DNA of 24,976 nt from a virus. The DNA lies in the IMG/VR virus record IMGVR_UViG_3300021085_000201, positions 1-24,976 of that record. One strand, written 5' to 3'. Shown piece after piece: positions 6,332 through 11,864 of the stretch (its first letter is position 1; every line of letters starts with the position of its first letter). The notes beneath the pieces were generated by a model. That model was not told where the DNA came from and did not search any database. It saw only the letters and a list, made by a program, of their open reading frames with translations. The position numbers were made by a program, and so were the translations under genes.

Positions 6332-6667
6332 ATGAGCATTTCAACAAAACTACAACAAATAGCTGAGGATAATAATTTTGATATTGACCTAGCAAACGCA
6401 TATCATAATGAAGATACTTTTAACGACTTTTGCGATAAAGTTAACGATGCAATAATGCAGGAACAAATCATATATTATTATGAAGCTATGAAGTATTTAA
6501 TGCGAGAAGATGCTTCTCTGTCTGATAGCTTAGATATAGCAAGCGAATACGGATTAAGAACCGAAGACTTAAACAGCGAACTTTTAGCGACGTTATTATA
6601 TCAACAAAAATTAACTGAGCAATGGTACGGAATTGAAGAACAAGTAAAACAACTTTTTAACAACTAA
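6332..6667 (+). CDS. Cassette gene 5, helical 111-aa protein, unknown function
   Basis: A 111-aa acidic, mostly helical protein, the largest in the cassette. It begins MSISTKLQQIAEDNNFDIDL and contains YYYEAMKYLMREDASLSDSLDIASEYGLRTEDLNSELL, ending EQWYGIEEQVKQLFNN. The Asp/Glu richness would fit a DNA-mimic or protein-binding role, but no motif specific to a known family is visible. It begins four bases after the preceding ORF and is followed 12 bases later by the next gene, consistent with one polycistronic transcript from the promoter at 5554. I do not recognise a function. Confidence 0.6.
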   Translation: MSISTKLQQIAEDNNFDIDLANAYHNEDTFNDFCDKVNDAIMQEQIIYYYEAMKYLMREDASLSDSLDIASEYGLRTEDLNSELLATLLYQQKLTEQWYGIEEQVKQLFNN

Positions 6668-6679
6668 AAATAAATAACA

Positions 6680-6886
6680 ATGATTAACACATACAAAATT
6701 AACTTAGTATTATTATTAAAACTTAGCAACACAAAAAAGGATTTTCTTTGTTTTAATGTTGAAAATAATACAATAACGGAATACACATTAACAAATGATT
6801 TAACAAGGCACAGGTTAAAATATCAAACATTTAAATTAGTGCAAATAATAAAACCACAGATAAATAAATTAACAATAGAAATATAA
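6680..6886 (+). CDS. Cassette gene 6, 68-aa unknown protein
   Basis: A 68-aa protein beginning MINTYKINLVLLLKLSNTKK. The N-terminal LVLLLKL could look like a membrane segment but is too short, and alternates as a beta strand. The rest (DFLCFNVENNTITEYTLTN) is beta-rich and the end is Ile-rich (FKLVQIIKPQINKLTIEI). A small all-beta domain is likely. It is spaced 12 bases from the preceding gene and 4 bases from the next. No family recognised. Confidence 0.5.
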   Translation: MINTYKINLVLLLKLSNTKKDFLCFNVENNTITEYTLTNDLTRHRLKYQTFKLVQIIKPQINKLTIEI

Positions 6887-6890
6887 AACA

Positions 6891-7217
6891 ATGAGAAACT
6901 TATCCGACCACTATTTAAAAGAATTAAAGAAACTATCTAAACAGGAATTAATACAACGTATTGACTGGAAAGAGGGAACTATCAACAGACAAAACAACGT
7001 TAACGAGATAAGCGGAGTTTATAAAATAAACGTCTATAAAAACAAATCTTTAGTACATTCCATTTCAATGGGTTGGAAAGATAACCCACACGGTGCAAGG
7101 TTTAACCAGGTTAAGGACTTAGCCAGTAGTCTAATGACAGCTTACCAAGATTACGAAAGTTTAATTGAAACCGAAATAATTATAAAAGATGACTGGGACG
7201 AATTACCAAACAATTAA
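6891..7217 (+). CDS. Cassette gene 7, 108-aa unknown protein
   Basis: A 108-aa protein with two parts. The N-terminal half is helical and basic (MRNLSDHYLKELKKLSKQEL). The middle is a beta region GVYKINVYKNKSLVHSIS followed by MGWKDNPHGARFNQ, then a helix with LASSLMTAYQDYESL. The C-terminus is acidic (KDDWDELPNN). No family recognised. The GWKDNPHGARF segment is rich in residues often found in binding sites, but I cannot name one. It is in the middle of the operon-like cassette, with 4- and 14-base gaps on either side. Confidence 0.6.
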   Translation: MRNLSDHYLKELKKLSKQELIQRIDWKEGTINRQNNVNEISGVYKINVYKNKSLVHSISMGWKDNPHGARFNQVKDLASSLMTAYQDYESLIETEIIIKDDWDELPNN

Positions 7218-7231
7218 AACACTATAACAAA

Positions 7232-7453
7232 ATGAAAGACTTAATTAATTTACTAGAAAATAACTTTGAAAAGTTAGATGCAAATACTTATGCTGAATGG
7301 CTAAACGATAACCAAACAGAACCAACCACAGCAAAAGGAATGATTAAAAAAATGCATTGGCTGGATGATAAATGTAAAACACTATTAACAGATAAAAGAG
7401 TTAAACTCGTTATAGATGATAGGGCTTTAATTGTAAACATTTTAACAAACTAA
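7232..7453 (+). CDS. Cassette gene 8, 73-aa unknown protein
   Basis: A 73-aa protein starting MKDLINLLENNFEKLDANTY with helical character throughout. It contains AEWLNDNQTEP, then KGMIKKMHWLDDKCKTLL and a final segment RVKLVIDDRALIVNILTN that may form two strands. No family recognised. It starts 14 bases after gene 7 in the context acaaaATG and is followed 11 bases later by the last cassette gene. Confidence 0.5.
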   Translation: MKDLINLLENNFEKLDANTYAEWLNDNQTEPTTAKGMIKKMHWLDDKCKTLLTDKRVKLVIDDRALIVNILTN

Positions 7454-7464
7454 ATAACTAAGAT

Positions 7465-7641
7465 ATGAACAGAAAAGAATTACTACAGGAATTAATAGAA
7501 CTACAAAGCGATGAGTTTGACTTTAAAAAGGCTATGTATCTAACAAAAAAACAAATAATAAGAAAGATAATACAATGCGCTCACTATTATAAAGAGGAAC
7601 ACTATTGTTCACAGTTTGTTATAGAAACATTAACGGAATAA
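7465..7641 (+). CDS. Cassette gene 9, 58-aa unknown protein
   Basis: A 58-aa protein beginning MNRKELLQELIELQSDEFDF, with a basic helix KKQIIRKIIQ and a Cys/His/Tyr-rich end (CAHYYKEEHYCSQF). The Cys39, His41, His47 and Cys48 spacing could bind a metal, but this is speculative. It is the last gene of the cassette, 23 bases before the terminator hairpin at 7665. No family recognised. Confidence 0.5.
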   Translation: MNRKELLQELIELQSDEFDFKKAMYLTKKQIIRKIIQCAHYYKEEHYCSQFVIETLTE

Positions 7642-7664
7642 ATAACAATATTTTACAATAAATT

Positions 7665-7691
7665 AAGCCACTTTTACGAGTGGTTTTTTTT
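7665..7691 (+). terminator. Rho-independent terminator of the small-gene cassette
   Basis: Left arm AAGCCACT (7665-7672), loop TTTACG, right arm AGTGGTTT (7679-7686) with one G-T pair, running into an eight-T tract (7684-7691). It ends the rightward transcript and faces the leftward terminator at 7995-8035. Confidence 0.85.
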
Positions 7692-7994
7692 ATGCAATAA
7701 TTTTATAAGGTATTGGAGCTCAAATATAGTAGGGTTATGTAGGGTAAACACCATAAAAATCGTACATCTAAGCGACTTTTATACTAAAATAATACCAATA
7801 TACTAGTTATTTATTAGAGTAGCTTAAAAGAAGCGTAAATCCTCTTTTATGGGAAGTAAGTTACCCAATGTTTAGATTTCAACAAAATATCTTTTCAATA
7901 AAAACTGGATATTCGAATCTGAAAAAATAGAAAAAAGTAGTTTACTATAGGGCTGATTTTCCATTTTGTAAAGTACTGATTTACAACACTTGTC
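7692..7994. other. Non-coding gap between converging transcription units
   Basis: About 300 bases without a credible gene on either strand. I see a short direct repeat (TAGGGT twice, near 7728-7743) and many stop codons in all frames. No tRNA, attachment site or known element was recognised. It separates the rightward cassette terminator from the leftward block terminator and could be decayed coding sequence or an insertion boundary. Confidence 0.5.
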
Positions 7995-8035
7995 AAAAAA
8001 AAGTTGTCGCTACTTTTACAAAACATACGACACTT
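7995..8035 (-). terminator. Leftward terminator after the accessory block
   Basis: Read on the minus strand: arm AAGTGTCGTA (8035-8026), a loop of about 13 bases, arm TAGCGACAACTT (8012-8001) pairing with two bulges, overlapping a run of eight Ts (8002-7995). It starts one base after the stop codon of the HTH gene. Bulges and the large loop lower confidence slightly. Confidence 0.6.
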
Positions 8036-8036
8036 T

Positions 8037-8444
8037 TCATTTTCTATGTCTTTCTACTGTTCTTATAGTTACTCCTAATATGTCCGATATATCTTTATTG
8101 TTTATATCTGGCTTTAGGTTTAGTATTTCTTGTATCTTTTGTTTAGTCTTTATATTAGCTACTCTACTTATCTCTTTTATCTTAACATCTATCTCTAGAC
8201 TTCTTCTCATATCTTCTAGGTACTGTGAATATCTGTTCTTATATTCTTTGTTCCATTTATAGATACTGACGTGTATCCAAGACATAGGTTTATTATAGTT
8301 GGTAAAGTTTCTTACATAGTGTCTATTCCAGTTACCATCTAATTTAGACATCCATACAAACTCATAACCATCGTATACTACTTTATGGTTAGTTATGTCT
8401 TTTAGTTGTTTAAGGTGGTTATCTGACCAACTTGTCTTATACAT
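8037..8444 (-). CDS. HTH-ending DNA-binding protein, possible partner of GIY-YIG nuclease
   Basis: A 135-aa protein, last gene of the leftward block. Residues about 109-135 (NLKPDINNKDISDILGV, then TIRTVERHRK) read as a helix-turn-helix of the resolvase/sigma region 4 type, with the recognition helix at the extreme C-terminus. The N-terminal part has many Trp and Tyr residues (SWSDNHLKQL, GYEFVWMSKLDGNWNRHYVRN) and no recognised family. Its start overlaps the stop of the GIY-YIG gene by 8 bases in another frame. Free-standing GIY-YIG homing enzymes normally carry a C-terminal DNA-binding region, so this may be the targeting subunit of a split enzyme. Alternatively it is an independent regulator. 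Confidence 0.55.
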   Translation of the reverse strand: MYKTSWSDNHLKQLKDITNHKVVYDGYEFVWMSKLDGNWNRHYVRNFTNYNKPMSWIHVSIYKWNKEYKNRYSQYLEDMRRSLEIDVKIKEISRVANIKTKQKIQEILNLKPDINNKDISDILGVTIRTVERHRK

Positions 8445-8787
8445 CTAAGAAATAATTAAGGTATTCTGAGTATTCATAATTTTTATCTATTTTATTATAT
8501 TTAGGATTAAATATATTAATATAAACATATTCGCCTAATAATAAATTTTCACATACAAATCCATTAGGTATCTCAATAAAGTAAACACTATCAAATCTCT
8601 TTGTTTTCCTATGTTCTAATATTCTACTAAAAACAGAATAACTAGACATACCAACATAAACTACAACATTGTCTTTGTATAAAAAATATATTCCTTTGTA
8701 GTTTACCTGTTTACACCTGCTCTTTAAATTTACTCTTTTCTTATAAAGCTCTAAATAGTCACTAATACCACTATAAGTATAAGTCAT
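8437..8787 (-). CDS. GIY-YIG nuclease
   Basis: A 116-aa protein made of a single GIY-YIG endonuclease domain, which nicks or cuts DNA. Motifs in order: KGIYFLY (GIY at 32-34), VVYVG (YVG at 44-46 in place of YIG), SRILEHR (Arg55, His59), and GEYVYINIFNPKYN. By alignment to the PKYN anchor, Glu86 occupies the catalytic Glu position known from UvrC. Residues after about 100 form only a short tail, so no DNA-binding domain is fused. Upstream it overlaps the 48-aa gene by ATGA and downstream overlaps the HTH gene by 8 bases. In phages such stand-alone enzymes are usually homing endonucleases; a repair or host-DNA degradation role is also possible. Confidence 0.8.
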   Translation of the reverse strand: MTYTYSGISDYLELYKKRVNLKSRCKQVNYKGIYFLYKDNVVVYVGMSSYSVFSRILEHRKTKRFDSVYFIEIPNGFVCENLLLGEYVYINIFNPKYNKIDKNYEYSEYLNYFLDV

Positions 8788-8930
8788 ACATCTATAGTTA
8801 TTGTTTCTGTATCATTCTCCGAGTCTCTTATGAGTTTAAGAATGGAATTGTATCCTTCTATCTCGGAGATATAATTGTTCTTTATGCATCCTATGATGTG
8901 CATTAATCTAAGCTTATACTTATCAGACAT
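8784..8930 (-). CDS. 48-aa unknown protein in leftward block
   Basis: A 48-aa peptide, MSDKYKLRLMHIIGCIKNNY at its start and a second half with EGYNSILKLIRDSENDTETITIDV. It is helical and charged, with no recognised family. Its start codon shares a base with the stop of the upstream 48-aa gene (TAATG) and its stop overlaps the GIY-YIG start (ATGA), so translation is probably coupled on both sides. This precise packing is the main support that it is a real gene. Confidence 0.55.
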   Translation of the reverse strand: MSDKYKLRLMHIIGCIKNNYISEIEGYNSILKLIRDSENDTETITIDV

Positions 8931-9076
8931 TATAGTCCTGTAGTAATACCATTATCTATCACACCTATTATGTGTCTAAAGGTACTTCTTTCTTGTTCTC
9001 CTGTTACATCTACTCCATTGATGAAGAATCTGTAGTGGTCTTTCTTGTCTGTTGGTCTTAGTTCAAAGTTATTCAT
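8930..9076 (-). CDS. 48-aa unknown protein in leftward block
   Basis: A 48-aa peptide beginning MNNFELRPTDKKDHYRFFIN and continuing GVDVTGEQERSTFRHIIGV. The first half looks like two beta strands with a turn, reminiscent of small phage proteins that dimerise, but no family is recognised. Its start overlaps the end of the 50-aa gene by 8 bases and its stop shares a base with the next start (TAATG). Tight coupling supports a real gene. Confidence 0.55.
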   Translation of the reverse strand: MNNFELRPTDKKDHYRFFINGVDVTGEQERSTFRHIIGVIDNGITTGL

Positions 9077-9221
9077 CTTTTGTTGGTATTAAGGTTTCTA
9101 ATTGTTTTTCTATCTCTTCTACTTTTCGGTTAAGTTTGTTAGTGGCAACGTATATTGACGTTATAGCACTTTCTATAATCTTAAACCTCTCTTTAGTTGT
9201 ATGTTTCTTCTTTAGACTCAT
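9069..9221 (-). CDS. 50-aa coiled-coil peptide in leftward block
   Basis: A 50-aa basic peptide. MSLKKKHTTKERFKIIESAI leads into a probable coiled coil, NKLNRKVEEIEKQLETLI. It starts two bases after the ParB-like stop and ends inside the next gene. It probably forms a dimer or binds a partner; no specific function recognised. Confidence 0.5.
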   Translation of the reverse strand: MSLKKKHTTKERFKIIESAITSIYVATNKLNRKVEEIEKQLETLIPTKDE

Positions 9222-9223
9222 AA

Positions 9224-10063
9224 TTAGTATACTAGTTGTTTTGGTTGTTCTAACTTATCTATAGACACCCTAATAGACTTTACTGGTATATCTCCATCTA
9301 AATAAATATTCCAAGACTTAACAACAGCATTATAAAGCCATTTCTTCTGAAGTTGATTTCCTTTATTCTTGTTCCTTACAACTGTATTTCTAACCCAGCA
9401 CACAGCAGAACCTTCGCTAACTACAATACCACACAACATCTTGAAGAAGTTCTCTGCAGTATCTATACTGATATGTTTTGTGTTCTTCTCCATTAGTTTG
9501 TTGAACATAAAGCACAAGAAGCTAGAGGAAAATACTTTATCATTCTGCTTAGAGTATAAAGGATTTATAGTAGATATGATATTTTCTAGCTTATCATTGT
9601 TTGATGAAACATAATCAAGTACAGATTGATTGCAAATATTTGTTTGTTTAGAACTATCTGCAGAATATCTATTCACAAGTATTAGTTTAGCTGTAGCTGC
9701 CTTTAATGCACCATAAGTATATCCGTTTAATGTTAAGACATCTGAAGCACTTCTATTCTTTCCAGTATCTATAGAACTCATAACATTAGAGTCTACACCT
9801 GTAACAAGAATAGCTTTCCAAGAGTGATTTGCTTTTATAGTAGCTTCTAGCCTATGTTGAGCATCCTTTAAAGCACCATCAGAACCTATTATGATAGACT
9901 CTCCGTTTTCGTGCCACTTACCTGTCCTCATCTTGTAAACCATAGATGATAAATTTGTTTCAGATAACTTTCTGTTTTTAACGTTTAATGATAAAATCTG
10001 TTTTGCTAATGTAGGATTCATATCTACTACACTTACACTCATTTTGTTTGTAATTAATTTCAT
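9224..10063 (-). CDS. ParB/Srx-like domain protein
   Basis: A 279-aa protein with an N-terminal ParB-like fold. Residues 29-74 follow the pattern KNRKLSETNL, MRTGKWHENGESIIIG, and GALKDAQHRLEA. The last is a variant of the DGQHR motif (here Asp67-Ala-Gln-His-Arg71) that contacts nucleotide in ParB-type domains. It is followed by SSIDTGKNRSASDVL (96-110), a recurring signature of this phage and integrative-element family. The rest is helical with several Cys (about residues 143-223). The role in phages is not established: suggested activities include DNA binding or nuclease action. A host-type promoter lies upstream (10101-10132), so this may begin its own leftward transcript with the four small downstream genes and the HTH gene. 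Confidence 0.7.
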   Translation of the reverse strand: MKLITNKMSVSVVDMNPTLAKQILSLNVKNRKLSETNLSSMVYKMRTGKWHENGESIIIGSDGALKDAQHRLEATIKANHSWKAILVTGVDSNVMSSIDTGKNRSASDVLTLNGYTYGALKAATAKLILVNRYSADSSKQTNICNQSVLDYVSSNNDKLENIISTINPLYSKQNDKVFSSSFLCFMFNKLMEKNTKHISIDTAENFFKMLCGIVVSEGSAVCWVRNTVVRNKNKGNQLQKKWLYNAVVKSWNIYLDGDIPVKSIRVSIDKLEQPKQLVY

Positions 10064-10100
10064 TTTGTTTATTGTTTATATTAATAATTTATTTACTTTT

Positions 10101-10132
10101 CAAATCTATTGATTATTTTTGATACTACCAAA
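10101..10132 (-). promoter_or_regulatory. Bacteroidota-type leftward promoter
   Basis: On the minus strand: TTTG (10132-10129), 20 bases, TAGATTTG (10108-10101), a full match to the housekeeping consensus and the same -7 box as the promoter at 5576. It is 38 bases before the ParB-like start and touches the end of the preceding 34-aa gene. Confidence 0.75.
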
Positions 10133-10133
10133 A

Positions 10134-10238
10134 TTATTCTACTAATTTTAATACGATGCCATAAATTAGCATCCCTATTGTTAGTGAAAATGCTAGAAAT
10201 AGTATTATTCCTTCTAACACATTTGATTTCTTTTTCAT
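10134..10238 (-). CDS. 34-aa single-pass membrane peptide
   Basis: MKKKSNVLEG is followed by about 20 hydrophobic residues (IILFLAFSLTIGMLIYGIVL) and KLVE. One membrane helix with a basic N-terminus suggests an inner-membrane peptide with the N-terminus inside. Its start overlaps the stop of the 52-aa gene (ATGA). Small phage membrane peptides can act in superinfection exclusion or lysis timing; which applies here cannot be seen. Confidence 0.55.
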   Translation of the reverse strand: MKKKSNVLEGIILFLAFSLTIGMLIYGIVLKLVE

Positions 10239-10393
10239 AGTTCTTTGTATTTGTCTTTTAATGATACATAGTGATAATCAGACTTACTTAGCTTTAGGTC
10301 TATTAAGTCATCCATTGCTTCCTGTCTTTTTATACAAGCAGGTAATTTGTCTATTAGTTGTTGTAGTTTCTGTATTAATTTCTTTTTGTACAT
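10235..10393 (-). CDS. 52-aa basic helical protein, unknown function
   Basis: A 52-aa peptide starting MYKKKLIQKLQQLIDKLPAC and continuing IKRQEAMDDLIDLKLSKSDYHYVSLKDKYKEL. It reads as two or three amphipathic helices. No family recognised. Its stop overlaps the next start by ATGA, and it is preceded by 10 bases of spacing from the 32-aa gene. It lies between two membrane peptides, so it may be their cytoplasmic partner, but this is inference. Confidence 0.5.
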   Translation of the reverse strand: MYKKKLIQKLQQLIDKLPACIKRQEAMDDLIDLKLSKSDYHYVSLKDKYKEL

Positions 10394-10403
10394 ATTTTAT
10401 TAT

Positions 10404-10502
10404 TTAAATTATTAACCAACCTATTAAAAGTCCTACAAAAAAACATACTATTGCTGTTTTAAATAATAGTATTATTGCTATAAAACATTCTTTGTCTGTC
10501 AT
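10404..10502 (-). CDS. 32-aa single-pass membrane peptide
   Basis: MTDKECFIAI is followed by ILLFKTAIVCFFVGLLIGWL and II, almost wholly hydrophobic apart from one Lys. It would span the membrane once. It starts 6 bases after the stop of the dNTP-hydrolase-like gene in the same leftward run. Function unknown. Confidence 0.5.
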   Translation of the reverse strand: MTDKECFIAIILLFKTAIVCFFVGLLIGWLII

Positions 10503-10508
10503 AGCATC

Positions 10509-10868
10509 TTATAGTTTATTAGTTAGGTATCTTTCTAGTCCTGCTAATGCTCTCCAAGCTACCTTTGTTAGGTGTAAAATACCATCTTCATCTACAGGAT
10601 TAACTGTATGGTCTATTAAGTGCCTAGTTAGAGCATCATATTCGTCTTTTGACTTATTCATATCCCAATGTAGTGGTTTATCTGGATGATGTTGGTCATT
10701 ACCAGCCTTACTACACTTAGACACCTCTTTCAAGGCATTTGGGAAGTACTTTAGCACTCCACTAAACACAGGTATGTTCTTTCTAGCTTCAGCATTGCTT
10801 AAAACCTTCTCTACATACTGGTATTGCCCATCTTCTTGCATTTCTGCCCATTTTTCTCTTGTATTCAT
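10509..10868 (-). CDS. dATP/dGTP diphosphohydrolase-like protein
   Basis: A 119-aa protein resembling the family I know as dATP/dGTP diphosphohydrolase N-terminal domain (DUF5664-type, MazG-like helical fold). Members hydrolyse purine deoxynucleotides and in some phages adjust the pool for modified DNA. Motifs: ARKNIPVFSGVLKYFPNALKE (28-48), KAGNDQHHPDKPLHW (54-68), KSKDEYDALTRHLID (72-86) with the acidic and His residues expected to bind metal, and WRALAGLERYL (105-115). Length fits a stand-alone version. It lies one base after the 53-aa gene. No PurZ- or DpoZ-like gene is visible in the window, so a role in base substitution is not shown; simple dNTP control is the alternative. Confidence 0.65.
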   Translation of the reverse strand: MNTREKWAEMQEDGQYQYVEKVLSNAEARKNIPVFSGVLKYFPNALKEVSKCSKAGNDQHHPDKPLHWDMNKSKDEYDALTRHLIDHTVNPVDEDGILHLTKVAWRALAGLERYLTNKL

Positions 10869-10869
10869 A

Positions 10870-11031
10870 CTAATTCTTTTGATATATTCTGGTTATTACT
10901 AATTGAATGATTCCAAAGTAGAAAACAATGTCTTCTTCGTAAACTTCTTCGCTTTCAAAGGGATAATGCCTTAATCCTAGCAATAAACCCTTAAAAAACC
11001 CAATTCTTACCTCATATCTTACTAAATCCAT
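10870..11031 (-). CDS. 53-aa conserved-looking small phage protein
   Basis: A 53-aa protein beginning MDLVRYEVRIGFFKGLLLGL and continuing RHYPFESEEVYEEDIVFYFGIIQLVITRIYQKN. The pattern FFKGxLxGxRxY followed by an acidic stretch and a hydrophobic end is one I associate with small proteins in many Bacteroidota phages. The two hydrophobic stretches are amphipathic and not clearly membrane-spanning. It is the first gene of the leftward block, behind the promoter-like sequence at 11077-11107, and its stop is one base before the next ATG. Function unknown. Confidence 0.55.
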   Translation of the reverse strand: MDLVRYEVRIGFFKGLLLGLRHYPFESEEVYEEDIVFYFGIIQLVITRIYQKN

Positions 11032-11076
11032 TGATTAAATTGTTAATAATTAATATTAATTTGACTTTGATATTAG

Positions 11077-11107
11077 CAAATATAGTTTTATTTTATTTAT
11101 TTACCTA
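11077..11107 (-). promoter_or_regulatory. Bacteroidota-type leftward promoter candidate
   Basis: On the minus strand TATATTTG (11084-11077) is an exact TAnnTTTG box. Upstream, about 20 bases away, only a weak TTAG (near 11108-11105) takes the place of TTTG. It would drive the 53-aa gene and those beyond. It lies back to back with the rightward late-type motif at 11116. Confidence 0.55.
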
Positions 11108-11115
11108 ATAAAAAG

Positions 11116-11145
11116 ACAAAAAACATAAAAAGCGTTATAAGATTA
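11116..11145 (+). promoter_or_regulatory. Putative phage late promoter, copy B (tail unit)
   Basis: ACAAAA at 11116-11121, 11 bases, CGTTATA at 11133-11139, then AGATTA ending at 11145. The final A is the A of the ATG of the tail chaperone gene. If transcription starts there, as the spacing from a -10-like element suggests, the mRNA has no leader. Spacing is identical to copies at 3587 and 22942. Confidence 0.55.
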
Positions 11146-11864
11146 TGAGTAAAATAGAACTTGATATTAGTATTCCTAACGATTTAAGTGGTATAACTGT
11201 ACAGCAGTACCAAGAATACGCTAAACTATGGGAAGATAACAAGGAAGTGGAAGATTATGAGTTTATCAACAAGAAAACACTAGAGATATTCTGTGGATTG
11301 GACTTAAAAGACTCTTTTAAGATACCAATTAACACTTTTGATACCATATTAAGTCACATAAACGACTGTTTTAATGAGGACAAGCCATTTATAAACAGAT
11401 TTAATATGACTGATGCAGAAGGTATTACTGTAGAGTTTGGTTTTGAGCCATCTCTAGATAAAATATCATACGGAGCATTTAAAGATGCTGAAAATTATAT
11501 GAAAGACGTAAAAGACTTACATAGATTAATGTCAGTTCTTTACAGACCTATAATAAAAGACATAAGCAACAAGTATCACTACAGAATAGCTGAGTATGAG
11601 GGTAGTGATATGTTCTCAGAAGTGATGAAAGATGCACCAGTTAACGTAGCATTGGGAATGCAGGTTTTTTTTTATCGTTTAGGGACAAAATTGTCGAAAT
11701 ATACAATGGACTCTTTAATGGAACAGGCGAAATTAACGACCAACAAGGAAGGAAGGCAGCTTTTGGAAGAAAATGGGGAGATTATCAGTCGTTTTTATGC
11801 CTCGCACAAGACGATGTACGAAGACTTGACGAAGTCTCAAAGCTTCCATTACACCAATGTATGA
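11145..11864 (+). CDS. Tail assembly chaperone, short form
   Basis: A 239-aa protein, the zero-frame product of a probable tail assembly chaperone (equivalent to lambda gpG), which coats the tape measure protein before tail tube polymerisation. The N-terminal part (MSKIELDISIPNDLSGITVQ) resembles Bacteroidota phage chaperone-type proteins. After VFFYRLG at about 174 the zero frame continues to YTNV. A run of nine Ts at 11665-11673 allows a -1 shift into a second frame that is open to 11941. The gene is first in the tail unit and lies well upstream of the tape measure gene, separated from it by tail-completion and tail genes, unlike lambda. Function is inferred from frame structure and context. 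Confidence 0.55.
   Translation: MSKIELDISIPNDLSGITVQQYQEYAKLWEDNKEVEDYEFINKKTLEIFCGLDLKDSFKIPINTFDTILSHINDCFNEDKPFINRFNMTDAEGITVEFGFEPSLDKISYGAFKDAENYMKDVKDLHRLMSVLYRPIIKDISNKYHYRIAEYEGSDMFSEVMKDAPVNVALGMQVFFYRLGTKLSKYTMDSLMEQAKLTTNKEGRQLLEENGEIISRFYASHKTMYEDLTKSQSFHYTNV

Noticed and set aside
8001-8035. TGTCG/CGACA inverted repeat as a repressor operator
   Set aside because: On the minus strand it forms a bulged hairpin running into eight Ts right after a stop codon, which fits a terminator better.
7990-8262. A 90-codon rightward frame opposite the HTH gene
   Set aside because: It is the complement of a better-supported leftward gene and gives a Leu/Ser/Phe-rich peptide typical of antisense frames.
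9150-9175. CGTTATA-like sequence near 9159
   Set aside because: The downstream TTA and upstream ACAAAA of the late motif are missing and it is inside a leftward gene.
9052-9264. A 70-codon rightward frame across the 50-aa and ParB-like genes
   Set aside because: It spans the junction of two leftward genes with coupled starts; the hydrophobic peptide is an antisense artefact.
11145-11864. The second frame after 11672 as a separate gene or sequencing error
   Set aside because: The T run is an ideal -1 slippery site in a tail chaperone-type gene and both frames look protein-like; an error would be expected to leave only one good frame. It cannot be fully excluded without reads.
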